Notes under the pieces: generated by a model
What the model saw: the letters and a program-made list of their open reading frames with translations, nothing else
The model's database searches: none
Told to the model about the DNA's origin: nothing
Position numbers and translations under genes: made by a program
From: UBA8079 sp965205535
GTDB lineage: Bacteria; Pseudomonadota; Alphaproteobacteria; UBA6615
Reading direction: 5' to 3'
Length of the DNA: 64,000 nucleotides
NCBI GenBank assembly: GCA_965205535.1
Contig: CBDBHH010000005.1
Span: 1,364,001-1,428,000 of the forward strand
Shown here: one piece after another, positions 16,278 to 24,227 of the stretch
Numbering within the stretch: the stretch's first letter is position 1
How the letters are laid out: each line of letters begins with the position of its first letter

Positions 16278-18014
16278 CCCGAAATAATCCGTCCTGGATT
16301 GGGTGCAGCGATCTGGGCGCCGGCGGCGTCGGACTGCTGCTGATCCAGGGTCGATTCCCACATGCGAAGCGCCAGCGTGAATCTTGAACCGCGACCCAGT
16401 TCGCTTTCCAGCGTGATATCACCGCCCATGAGCTGGGCAAGATTTCGAGCCACGTGCAGGCCAATACCGACCCCCTCGGTCGTGGTCGTCAGGGCATCCG
16501 AACGAACCCGGTGGAACCGGTCGAACACCGCCTGCTGCTGATCAATCGGGATCCCGATCCCGGTGTCCCAGATGGTGATATAGAGCAGGTCTTCCTTGCC
16601 GCGGACGATCTCCACGCCCACGCTGCCACCCGCTGGCGTAAACTTGAGCGCGTTGGTCAGCAAGTTGATCAGGATCTGTCGGGCGGCCGTCTCGTCGGCG
16701 ATGACAGAAAGGTCTTCGGCAACCGGTGGTGCGACCAGCACGATTTCCGAATCCTTGGCCCGAACTTCGATCATGGAAACCGTATCGCGAACCAGGTCGG
16801 CAACGCCGAGTTCGATCAGGTCCATATCCGTGGTTTCGTTTTCGATCCGCACCGTGTCGAGCAGGTTGTCGATGATCTGCACCAGATGGCCGGATGCCGA
16901 CAGGATGTTGTCCAGATAGGCCGGAATTCGCTCGCCGGCCGTGTCGGTTATCTGCCGCCGACAAAGCTCGGTGAAGCCGATAATTGCGTTCAGTGGCGTG
17001 CGCAATTCGTGGCTGGTCAGCGCCAGGAAATCGGTCTTGGCGTCGGAGGCCGACTGCGCGCGCACGAGCGTATCGCGCAGCTGTTCGTTGCGCAGTTCGA
17101 GGGCTGAAAGCGCCTGCTCAAGCTTCTGGCGGGCGGAGACCGCATCGCGCTCGGCCTCGAGCGCCCGGGTCACGTCCGTCCCCGTCCCGCGATATCCCAG
17201 GAAGCGTCCGTTTCCGGTATCGAAGAAGGGCATGCCGCTCAGGTGGATGCGCCGGGACTGTCCGGTCTCATCGCATGATGAAGAGGCGATTGCGGAACGG
17301 TCGCCGGTCCTGCATCAGAAGTTTCAAGTCCGGTACACCGGGCACCGGATCCGGCAGGCTGCCAAGCGAAAGCACATGTTTGCCGAGATGGGCTTCTGGC
17401 GGTGCGCCGGTGATCGCCGCGATCCGCGCTGACACCTCGGTCAGGCGCATGTCGGTATCGGTTTCCCAGACCCAGTCCGATGTGGACCGGATCGCGTCGG
17501 TCAGCTTGTCGTCGAGGGCTGTGAGGCGCTGTTCGGATGCGATCCAGCGGGTGATGTCCTCGAAATATCCATAGATGACGGGCGTGTCACCGTTTTCCGA
17601 CAGGAAGTGACGTCCCCGGAAGGTCCGGGCGACACCGCCGATTTCGGCGCGTGTACGCGCGGGCTCGAAATGTCCGGTAGAGATAAGCGTATCGATGACA
17701 GTGGACAGAGCCTTTGGGGCGGTTGTCACATGTTCGGTGTCGTTTGCGAGGTTCCATGCCGCGCGGGCGAAATAGAGGAACGCGTCATTGTGCCAGGTGA
17801 TCGTGCCGTCCGGGGATGCGACATATGCCGGCCCAAGATGTTCGAGCAAACCGGGGTGGGGTGCGTCCGTTGGCATTCGCAGCGATGATGCGGTGTTGCC
17901 TGTGCCGTCTGACGCGAAGGGTGCAACCTTTTGCATGCGGTCACCCGACGGTTTGCGGCGTGAATAAATACGCCCCTTTTCACCAGCAGATTTGTGCCGA
18001 ACGATTTCAGTCAT
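16274..18014 (-). pseudogene. PAS-domain hybrid-type sensor histidine kinase, frameshifted
   Basis: Two reading frames together make one kinase. The 5' part (ATG at 18014; GTG at 18038 possible) encodes two PAS domains (ASPDGTITWHNDAF and STSDWVWETDTDMRL) and stops at 17268. The 3' part contains the end of a PAS domain (QSRRIHLSGMPFFDTG), a coiled segment, the H-box FLALTSHELRTPLN, the N-box NLLTNALKFTP, G1 DTGIGIP and G2 GVGIGLHVARNL. A single missing base near 17268-17285 explains the break. No transmembrane helix is seen, so the intact kinase was cytosolic. It is next to another broken gene and to an IS1595 insertion. Confidence 0.85.
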
Positions 18015-18093
18015 TGGTGGCTGGTCTGCCTCAAACACTTCGCGTGAACATGATGAACGGAACGTTAATCAGTTTTGACGGAAGTGGTTTATA

Positions 18094-18101
18094 AATGATT
18101 A
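18094..18101. repeat. 8-bp target-site duplication, left copy (AATGATTA)
   Basis: AATGATTA directly abuts the left inverted repeat and is repeated exactly at 21021-21028. An 8-bp duplication is the known length for the IS1595 family. Confidence 0.92.
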
Positions 18102-18127
18102 GGGAATTATATACGATAGTGTCCAAA
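18102..18127. repeat. left terminal inverted repeat (IRL)
   Basis: 26 bp beginning GGGAATTATATACG and ending GTCCAAA. It matches the reverse complement of 20995-21020 except for T versus C at 18122. A partial internal copy of its inner part (ATAGTGCCCAA) lies at 18161-18171, just before the transposase gene. Confidence 0.93.
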
Positions 18128-18187
18128 TAACTCTTGACCCGCCGGAGATAAAATGATTCAATAGTGCCCAAGATAACGGAGATTCTT

Positions 18188-18925
18188 ATGGCACAGAAAG
18201 CCCCCGGCAAGCACTATCGAGAAGGTATCAGCCTCCCAAAGCTGTTCAAGATGTTCCCCAGCGACGAAGCCGCCGAGAAGTGGTTCACGAAGGAACGCTG
18301 GGCCGATGGTCCCCACTGCCCGCATTGCGGTTCAGTCAACGCGCTATCCGGCGCGGCGCATAAGACCATGCCCTACCGCTGCCGCGAGAAGGAATGCCGC
18401 AAGCGGTTTTCGGTTCGAACCGGAACGTGCATGGAGGCATCAAATCTCGGTTTTCAGATTTGGGCCATCGCGATCTACCTCATGTCCACGAGCCTCAAGG
18501 GCGTCTCTTCAATGAAGCTGCACCGGGATCTGGATATCACGCAAAAGAGCGCGTGGCACCTTGCCATGCGGTTGCGCAAGGCGCTTGAGGATGATGGCGT
18601 GAGCTTGCCCTTCACGGGTCCGGTAGAGGCGGACGAAACATATTTCGGCGGCCGTCGTAAGAACATGCACAAATCCAAGCGGAAGGGCCTCACGGGGCGC
18701 GGAGCCGTTGGCAAGACGGCAGTCGTTGGCGTTAAGGACCGTGACACGAACAGAGTATCGGCCAACGTGGTCCGCGATACCACCGGCGAGACCTTGCGCG
18801 GCTTCGTCGAGGCGCGGTCCCAGGCAAGCGCTCAGGTCTATACGGACGATGCAACGGCCTACAAGGGTATCCTTCGCCCTCATGAGGCAGTGCGTCACTC
18901 CGCTGGCGAGAATATGTCCGCCTGA
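18188..18925 (+). CDS. ISXO2-like transposase, N-terminal part (zinc ribbon plus first two catalytic Asp)
   Basis: 245 residues from the ATG at 18188, which has GGAG at 18178-18181. A zinc ribbon (Cys44, Cys47, Cys65, Cys70) precedes a DDE-type integrase core with Asp149 in VEADETYFGG and Asp220 in YTDDATAY. The frame stops at TGA 18923-18925, just before the HTNGIES region that holds the remaining catalytic residues. That region continues in the next ORF in another frame. IS1595 transposases are normally one protein of about 300-330 residues, so this is either a frameshift mutation or translation coupled through the TGATG overlap. Confidence 0.9.
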   Translation: MAQKAPGKHYREGISLPKLFKMFPSDEAAEKWFTKERWADGPHCPHCGSVNALSGAAHKTMPYRCREKECRKRFSVRTGTCMEASNLGFQIWAIAIYLMSTSLKGVSSMKLHRDLDITQKSAWHLAMRLRKALEDDGVSLPFTGPVEADETYFGGRRKNMHKSKRKGLTGRGAVGKTAVVGVKDRDTNRVSANVVRDTTGETLRGFVEARSQASAQVYTDDATAYKGILRPHEAVRHSAGENMSA

Positions 18926-19170
18926 TGGCGCATACCAACGGGATCGAGTCTTTCTGGTCCGGCCTCAAACGCGCCCACAAAGGAACGTTCCACAAGATCA
19001 GCCCGAAGCACCTCAAGCGGTATGTGAAGGAATTTGAGGGACGGCACAACAGCCGGGACGCGGACACGAAGCAACAAATGACGAGGGTCATTTCCGGGAT
19101 GCAGGGCAAGCGGCTTCGCTATAGGGACTTGATTGCGGACAACGGACTGGATTCCGGGGCGCGATCCTGA
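18925..19170 (+). CDS. ISXO2-like transposase, C-terminal part
   Basis: 81 residues starting at an ATG that shares one base with the preceding stop (TGATG, 18923-18927). It contains the conserved IS1595 block HTNGIESFWSGLKRAHKGT, which supplies the last catalytic residues (Asn5/Glu8 here), and SPKHLKRYVKEFEGRHN. With the upstream ORF it makes a full-length transposase. Whether the two halves are joined by frameshifting, complement each other, or are dead cannot be told from sequence. Confidence 0.85.
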   Translation: MAHTNGIESFWSGLKRAHKGTFHKISPKHLKRYVKEFEGRHNSRDADTKQQMTRVISGMQGKRLRYRDLIADNGLDSGARS

Positions 19171-19853
19171 TGGTGCAGAACACATCGCACGCCGTCATGG
19201 CGCAGCGCTCGGAACCGACAGATAGTCTTGATGATTTCCCAACCCCGCCATGGGCCACAAGGGCGCTTGTCGAGCATGTCATCTCCGATCCCGTCAATGA
19301 TGCCTCTCTGTCGGTCATGGAACCGGCTTGCGGACGCGGATATATGTCGCAAGCGTTGGCCGAGTATTTCGGCTCCGTCGCCTCCAGCGACATTCACGAG
19401 TACGGGTTTGCCGAAACCCGAGATTTCCTCGGGCCAACCCATGCGGCGGCGTCCGTCGATTGGATAATCACCAACCCGCCCTTCCGCCTTGCGGAAGATT
19501 TCATAAACTGCTCCCTGCCGATTGCCCGCATAGGCGTAGCAATGCTCGTTCGGACTGTCTTTCTCGAAAGTATTGGCCGCTATGAACGGCTCTTTTCAGC
19601 CTCTCCCCCAACCATCGTTGCCCAATTCAGCGAGCGAGTGCCAATGGTGAAAGGGCGGGTGGACCGGAAGGCGTCAACCGCGACCGGGTACGCTTGGCTG
19701 GTATGGCGGCATGGGCAATCGGACGCTGCGCGGTTGACGTGGATACCGCCTTGCCGAAAGCGGTTGGAGCGAGACGGCGACTATCTCGACAGCTTCCTAC
19801 GGCCGGACAGCGGCGAACTGTCTGTGCCACATGACCTGTTCGCTCATGCCTGA
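19170..19853 (+). CDS. class I SAM-dependent methyltransferase, N6-adenine DNA methylase-like (NPPF)
   Basis: 227 residues. SAM-binding motif I is MEPACGRGYM (50-59) and the catalytic motif IV is NPPF (102-105), the signature of amino-methylating DNA methylases. The N-terminal DFPTPPWATRALVEHV and the later VPMVKGRVDRKASTATGYAWLVW are familiar from small methyltransferases of alphaproteobacterial phages. The ATG shares a base with the transposase stop (TGATG at 19168-19172), so it is translated as part of the transposase operon. No obvious target-recognition domain is visible; the recognised sequence is unknown. Probable role: protect DNA from the nuclease encoded next, or alter host or element methylation. 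Confidence 0.85.
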   Translation: MVQNTSHAVMAQRSEPTDSLDDFPTPPWATRALVEHVISDPVNDASLSVMEPACGRGYMSQALAEYFGSVASSDIHEYGFAETRDFLGPTHAAASVDWIITNPPFRLAEDFINCSLPIARIGVAMLVRTVFLESIGRYERLFSASPPTIVAQFSERVPMVKGRVDRKASTATGYAWLVWRHGQSDAARLTWIPPCRKRLERDGDYLDSFLRPDSGELSVPHDLFAHA

Positions 19854-20508
19854 CCTTCTCACCATTATGGAACCGGAGATTGACGCGACGATAACCCGGC
19901 TCAATGGTCGCAAGTTTCGGGCGGACCCCATCGCCGGGCCGCACTTCTCTAAAATTGTCAGCGTCATGAGTTCAGCGTACAAGAGGCACGGATTCATAAT
20001 CGAGCGCGCCATCCTGGAACAGTTGAAACTCAATCCGGGCTTTGAAGCTTGGGAGGATAGGACGTTCCAAGTGACGCCAGCTGCGGACCACATAGTTGAC
20101 AGCACCATTGGCCGGCCTGAGGAAGTGTTCGGTTCCGAAACAGCCTATCGGGACGGCCACCGGACCTTACAGGTCGATGCAATTGTCTATGACGCTGAGA
20201 CCCACCGCATACGGGCATATGAGATCAAGCGCGGGTCAGGCTTGCACGATGCGGGGAAACGGCGCTCAATCCTTCGGGATATGCTTTGCCTGCAAATCCT
20301 GTTGCGCTCTTACGGCCAAGCGCGGGGTTTGGAGGTGGCGGATGCGAGCGCGCACATCATCTTCTACTACGGTCAATGCTCAATTCGTAAGCCGTTCAGC
20401 CTGACGAAAGACGAATTGGACGAACATTTCGACTGGCCGGTGCTAGAGCCGGTCGAGAGCGTCAACGCGCTGTTCAAAGAGCGCCTGTTTGCAATCCTGT
20501 CAGGATGA
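19846..20508 (+). CDS. PD-(D/E)XK nuclease-like protein (candidate restriction endonuclease)
   Basis: 220 residues from an ATG that overlaps the methylase stop by 8 bp (an in-frame ATG at 19831 is an alternative). The only recognisable motif is the nuclease core VDAIVYD then AYEIKRG. This gives Asp111, Glu126 and Lys128, with the usual strand-strand spacing of about 15 residues and a following helix rich in Arg (AGKRRSILRDM). I do not recognise a named family. Immediate coupling to an N6-adenine methylase suggests a type II-like restriction partner, but a role in element biology is also possible. Confidence 0.7.
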   Translation: MPDLLTIMEPEIDATITRLNGRKFRADPIAGPHFSKIVSVMSSAYKRHGFIIERAILEQLKLNPGFEAWEDRTFQVTPAADHIVDSTIGRPEEVFGSETAYRDGHRTLQVDAIVYDAETHRIRAYEIKRGSGLHDAGKRRSILRDMLCLQILLRSYGQARGLEVADASAHIIFYYGQCSIRKPFSLTKDELDEHFDWPVLEPVESVNALFKERLFAILSG

Positions 20509-20521
20509 GGGAGCATCCATT

Positions 20522-20686
20522 ATGACCAACAAGACCAAACAGACGACAGACTATGATACTATATTGGATCGGTCCTCCAGGCCAACAAAGAAGGACATGA
20601 AGCGTGACGTGAGCGTTCCGGTCACGCCTAAGAGGCTAGTTAAGGCAGCTCTCAAGGGCGGTGCGAAACGACCCGACTCAAAGTAG
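20522..20686 (+). CDS. small basic protein of unknown function in the IS element
   Basis: 54 residues from an ATG with AGGGAG at 20508-20513, 13 bp after the nuclease stop. Composition is Lys/Thr/Arg-rich with a Lys-rich tail (TPKRLVKAALKGGAKR). No domain is recognised. A controller protein, antitoxin or nucleic-acid-binding accessory factor are all conceivable. Position and ribosome-binding site support that it is translated. Confidence 0.6.
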   Translation: MTNKTKQTTDYDTILDRSSRPTKKDMKRDVSVPVTPKRLVKAALKGGAKRPDSK

Positions 20687-20790
20687 GGAATCGCTGTAGT
20701 CACGTCCTCGGCAGTCGTCGCCCCACCTTTGTTCAGATGATCGGAAGCGGTTAGACAGACGCAACCGGCGTCTGAAAGGAGGTGTTGTCG

Positions 20791-20898
20791 ATGGCAAGGG
20801 TTATGTGCCGCCCGGTTCGTGTGGGCAAAAAGCCTGGACCTAAGCGGGTGAGAGTAAAGCCTCACTCCAGGTCCAGGCCGACTCGTAAGGGCTGCTAG
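20791..20898 (+). CDS. 35-residue Arg/Lys/Pro-rich micro-protein
   Basis: A 35-codon frame begins at an ATG with a near-perfect Shine-Dalgarno AAAGGAGGTG (20776-20785), ending TAG at 20898. The product is extremely basic, with about 14 Arg/Lys, several Pro and only two Cys (near residue 6 and at the C terminus). Unknown function; nucleic-acid binding is plausible from charge. The strong ribosome-binding site is the main evidence. It is the last gene before the right end of the element. Confidence 0.55.
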   Translation: MARVMCRPVRVGKKPGPKRVRVKPHSRSRPTRKGC

Positions 20899-20994
20899 CA
20901 CCCCGCTAGCGGGGGCGGCGACTGCCACCACCCAGATTCGTTGAATCACAAATTAAGATTCACGTCCAGAGCCTTTTTGATTCCACTCAATGAT

Positions 20995-21020
20995 TTTGGG
21001 CACTATCGTATATAATTCCC
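20995..21020. repeat. right terminal inverted repeat (IRR)
   Basis: 26 bp reading TTTGGGCACTATCGTATATA then ATTCCC, the reverse complement of the left end with one mismatch. It ends exactly where the second AATGATTA begins. Confidence 0.93.
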
Positions 21021-21028
21021 AATGATTA
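21021..21028. repeat. 8-bp target-site duplication, right copy (AATGATTA)
   Basis: Exact repeat of 18094-18101, directly after the right inverted repeat. Confidence 0.92.
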
Positions 21029-21344
21029 ATCGATGGGGTCAATTAATAAAACATTGTGAATCAATGACTTCTGGAGACATTTGAATGGAAAACACTAAGT
21101 TTTGGTATGCAGCCGAGACGAAACACGACATCTGCGTTTTGACGATTCAATACTGCAGCGCAACATGAGGCGGGGTTTTCGCGCTAGTAATGGGTCGTGA
21201 TTCTCGTGTTATGATTTTCCTGTATTTGAATGTGTTTTCGTTTTTTCGCAGTTAATGCGCACCGTGGCGTGATCGACGTGGATAGGAGTGCGTTCCAGAG
21301 TTGTTCATCTCGCCCCGGCGCCGAGTGCGTCAGGACCGTCGGCG
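21029..21344 (+). other. leader region between IS element and cold-shock gene, with a possible 27-codon ORF
   Basis: 316 bases without a firm gene. AT-rich sequence follows the element. A possible micro-ORF runs 21085-21168 (27 codons, GGAG at 21073-21076), starting MENTKFWYAAETK; it is weakly supported. The rest is probably the promoter and long 5' leader of the cold-shock gene, as is common for csp genes; no specific element is identified. Confidence 0.35.
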
Positions 21345-21866
21345 ATGACCGATACAGGAACAACGGGCGACAGCGATCGGGTATCCGCGATCGTTAAGTG
21401 GTTCAACCCTATCAAGGGGTTCGGTTTCGTTCAGCCAGCGAACGGGACCGGAGATGCCTTCATTCATGTTTCTGTCCTCGAAGCCGCCGGTCAAAAAGAC
21501 CTTCAGGATGGCGCGGAACTCGAATGTGAAATCGAGCAGGGCCCGCGCGGGCCAATGGTCTCGGTCATCCATAGCATCACCGCAGGGTCCGGCGAGGATG
21601 CAGAGACCGTCGACGAGAATGCACCTGTCCTGGAAGGGGTCGTGAAGTTTTTCGACGCCAACAAGGGTTATGGGTTTGTCGTACCCGATGGGGACGGGCA
21701 GGACGTGTTCGTCTCCGGCCGCGTGGTTGCCCAGTCCGGTTTACGGATGCTCGAGGCGGATTCGCGTGTGCGGGTCACAACCAAAATGGGTGACAAGGGG
21801 CCGCTCGCGCAGACTGTCGAATTGCTGGATGGTCCCAACCCGGCAGCCGAACCCTCTGAAGACTAG
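21345..21866 (+). CDS. cold-shock protein with two CSD domains
   Basis: 173 residues from the ATG at 21345 (a GTG at 21288 would add 19 residues but its GGAG is too close). Two cold-shock domains are visible: domain 1 with AIVKWFNPIKGFGFVQP and domain 2 with GVVKFFDANKGYGFVVP, joined by an acidic linker. Tandem-CSD proteins of about this length are characteristic of alphaproteobacteria. It binds single-stranded nucleic acid, likely as an RNA chaperone. The domains have diverged from each other, the second lacking the usual HxS pair. Confidence 0.92.
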   Translation: MTDTGTTGDSDRVSAIVKWFNPIKGFGFVQPANGTGDAFIHVSVLEAAGQKDLQDGAELECEIEQGPRGPMVSVIHSITAGSGEDAETVDENAPVLEGVVKFFDANKGYGFVVPDGDGQDVFVSGRVVAQSGLRMLEADSRVRVTTKMGDKGPLAQTVELLDGPNPAAEPSED

Positions 21867-22040
21867 TTCCGTTTAGTGCAGAACCCGCAGTAAACCGGGC
21901 CCGTTGATCTGGCGGCCTTCGGTTTGGGTTCGATAGTTCTTTGTCGGACCGCGGTGTTCGGAACCAACCATTGCAGCAAAACAGTATCAAGCGCGGGATT
22001 CAGCGGCTCAACCCGATTGCAACCTGTTGAATTTACGGGG

Positions 22041-22763
22041 TTAGTTTCGCGCTAGTTGGGCCAACCGGACCAACTCCGCGCGCGCACTTTCCGGACTATC
22101 AATGATGGTATCGAAATCAACACGGGATTCCGTGTCGTTGCGCGCGAGGTTCATGCCTTCGGGATCGATACCGGTCATTGTCCAGCCCAGCCCGTGGCGA
22201 TCGGCCAGCGCGCTCGCATAAGCATGCACAGCCTCGGCATGGTCGTTGTTCATATGCGTGACGATATCGGTCTCGGCCGCGGCCAGGGCTTCGGTATCGG
22301 GAGCGGACAGAAAGACTTCGTCTGCATCGAGTGTTTCGATCCGACCGAAACCGGCAATGAAATGAACGCTTTCAACGCGAAGCCGGTACAGGTTGAAATC
22401 ACCGAACGTCATCTGGCTGCGTACGCCGGCATGGTGGCGCAGAAAACGTTCTTTCTGGTCCGAATCGTCGCTGGCCTCAATTTGGCCGATGAGCGTTGCA
22501 CGGGTCTGGCTCAGCGCATCCAGGCCAAGTTTTCCAATGAGCAGCGATACCCGTTGGTCGGCCGCCATGTTTCGGCTGTGGCGAGCAAGATCAGACAGAA
22601 GAAGCAAGGGCCTTGCGTCCATTGTGCATGCCGTCAAAACGAAGCTGGCATAGGGTGTGCCGTCTGTCTCTCCGTCGACGGTCGCCAGGACACCGGAACG
22701 GCTGGTGCGAATCAGGCGCCGAACCAACGGCCCGCTTGGCTTGTCTCGATCATCAATGCTCAT
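22041..22763 (-). CDS. HugZ-like pyridoxamine-phosphate-oxidase-fold protein with DUF2470 domain
   Basis: 240 residues. The N-terminal split-barrel flavin/haem-binding fold shows SGVLATVDGETDGTPYASFV and LLSDLARHSRNMAADQRVSLL. The C-terminal DUF2470 part carries IVTHMNNDHAEAV, with the His typical of HugZ-type haem-utilisation proteins. Likely roles are haem degradation/iron acquisition or flavin-linked oxidation. It stands alone, 50 bp downstream (on the same strand) of the copper chaperone pair. Confidence 0.88.
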   Translation of the reverse strand: MSIDDRDKPSGPLVRRLIRTSRSGVLATVDGETDGTPYASFVLTACTMDARPLLLLSDLARHSRNMAADQRVSLLIGKLGLDALSQTRATLIGQIEASDDSDQKERFLRHHAGVRSQMTFGDFNLYRLRVESVHFIAGFGRIETLDADEVFLSAPDTEALAAAETDIVTHMNNDHAEAVHAYASALADRHGLGWTMTGIDPEGMNLARNDTESRVDFDTIIDSPESARAELVRLAQLARN

Positions 22764-22813
22764 GGCGCGCGGAGATTAAAGAATCACCGCCATGCCGCAA
22801 GAGGGAATAACAG

Positions 22814-23341
22814 CTAGCGCTTATGTCCACCGTGGGCGCCATGTTTCGCACCGTTGCCTTCGGTCGTCATCGAATCAGCCGCCGTCGTTGACTGGCCGGC
22901 ACCGGCTGCCTCGATCACGGCCTCGATCTCGACCTTGCCCGCCTTCTCAAACACGAGCGTCAACGGGATCACGGTTTCCTCGAACAACGGTGCCTTCAGG
23001 TCGATCAGCATGATGTGGAACCCACCCGGCGCCAGCACGGCTTCACCGGTGCCGGGTATATCAACGCCGTCCACCGGGCGCATTCGCATGACATCATTGA
23101 CCATGGTGTGGCCGTGAATCTGGACGGTCTCTGCGTCGGGAGACTCGGCACCGATAAGCCGGTCCTCATTATTGCCATTGGTTTTGATGGACATGAACAC
23201 CGCACCGACCTTCTGGCTGGGGGCGGTCGCGCGAGACCAGGGGTGCGAGATGGTCAGGTTCTCTGATTTTTCCTCATGGGCCCAAACCGGCGGTGCGAAG
23301 AATATCAAAACCAGAAGCAGAGTGATTAAACGGGTGCGCAT
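22814..23341 (-). CDS. periplasmic copper chaperone PCu(A)C
   Basis: 175 residues with a signal peptide (cleavage after VWAH region, about residue 22). The Met/His copper site is present as HGHTM ... MRMRPV ... GGFHIMLIDL, matching the H-M-X10-M-X21-H-X-M pattern of the family. An extra His-rich tail (AKHGAHGGHKR) could add metal affinity. It delivers Cu(I) to the CuA site of cytochrome c oxidase, with SCO1. It is 22 bp downstream of the SCO gene in the same direction. Confidence 0.92.
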   Translation of the reverse strand: MRTRLITLLLVLIFFAPPVWAHEEKSENLTISHPWSRATAPSQKVGAVFMSIKTNGNNEDRLIGAESPDAETVQIHGHTMVNDVMRMRPVDGVDIPGTGEAVLAPGGFHIMLIDLKAPLFEETVIPLTLVFEKAGKVEIEAVIEAAGAGQSTTAADSMTTEGNGAKHGAHGGHKR

Positions 23342-23363
23342 GCCGGGTTCCAGTGGGAAAGGG

Positions 23364-23987
23364 TTAACTGTCTGCGCGCGCGCGCATGTGTTGGCGGATT
23401 GTGTTTGCCATGTCTTCCGGTGGCGTACCGTAACGGAACATGGAGGCGACGGCACCTTTTGGATCGATGAGATAAACGAAGGACGTGTGATCCATCAGGT
23501 AAAATGTGAAATCCGGATCTTCGAAGCGGCGGTAGAAGACACGGTACTTCTCGGCCACGTCCTTGATCTCCGCATCGCTCCCTGTCAGCCCAACCAGGCG
23601 ATCGTGAAACAGCGGCACATACTCCGCCAGGACTTCCGGGGTGTCGCGTTCCGGGTCAATGGTGATCATCACCGGGGTGACCTGCTCGCCTACCTCACCA
23701 AGTTCGTCCAGTGCCACCGCAATTTCGCCGAGTTCGGTCGGACAGACATCCGGGCAAAAGGTGTAGCCGAAATAGATGAGGGCGTATTTTCCGCGCAGCG
23801 CATCGTCATGCATGCGCGCGCCGGTATGATCTGTCAGTTCGAAGGGGCCGCCGATATTGACGTTGACGACCATGCCGCCCACCGCGGCGTTTTCAGGAGT
23901 TTCGGCGACCCGAAGATTGAGCCAGGCGCCGAAGGCGAACACGACGACCACGAGCATGACCACGAGAATGGGGAGCTTTCGATTCAT
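23364..23987 (-). CDS. SCO1/SenC copper-binding protein for cytochrome oxidase assembly
   Basis: 207 residues with an N-terminal membrane anchor (ILVVMLVVVVFAFGAW). The thioredoxin fold carries the metal/thiol motif FCPDVCP and the distal His in MDHTSFVYL, the complete SCO site. It inserts copper into, or reduces the cysteines of, the CuA centre of oxidase subunit II. It forms an operon with PCu(A)C downstream. Confidence 0.95.
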   Translation of the reverse strand: MNRKLPILVVMLVVVVFAFGAWLNLRVAETPENAAVGGMVVNVNIGGPFELTDHTGARMHDDALRGKYALIYFGYTFCPDVCPTELGEIAVALDELGEVGEQVTPVMITIDPERDTPEVLAEYVPLFHDRLVGLTGSDAEIKDVAEKYRVFYRRFEDPDFTFYLMDHTSFVYLIDPKGAVASMFRYGTPPEDMANTIRQHMRARADS

Positions 23988-24227
23988 GGGCGCGATTAAG
24001 GACGAGCGTCGGGGCGTAGGCAATGCGTCGCCCGGTCGCATCTCGCTCACATTTTCGTTGTTGGTACCGGTGTCTCGTGAGCGATCGCGAAGAAAACCGA
24101 AGCCAAATATGTGCGAATGCCGCCCCAATCGGGCCGCAAATGCGCCATAATGCCCCCCGATCGTGTCCCAACGACCGCGATTATCGCCGGTCGGCGTGTT
24201 TCGATCACACGAAAGGGGATCCCGGAC

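Larger units (their letters stand above)
18102..21020 (+). mobile_element. IS1595-family insertion element with methyltransferase and nuclease passenger genes
   Basis: A complete element of 2919 bp. It is bounded by 26-bp inverted repeats with one mismatch (18102-18127 and 20995-21020, tips GGGAATTATATACGATAG) and flanked by the 8-bp duplication AATGATTA. It carries, all in one direction, a two-part ISXO2-like transposase, an N6-adenine-methyltransferase-like gene, a PD-(D/E)XK nuclease-like gene and two very small ORFs. GC is visibly lower than the host genes. Passenger genes are known in the IS1595 family from literature; the nuclease-methylase pairing is what the sequence shows here. The inferred empty site reads TTTATAAATGATTAATCG. 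Confidence 0.93.

Noticed and set aside
19170..20508. Prophage remnant because the methylase resembles phage methylases
   Set aside because: No phage structural, integrase or repressor genes are present, and the pair lies within precise IS1595 ends with an 8-bp duplication.
20901..20914. CCCCGCTAGCGGGG as a terminator after the micro-protein gene
   Set aside because: It is a perfect 14-bp palindrome without a loop or following T run; a protein-binding or chance site is as likely.
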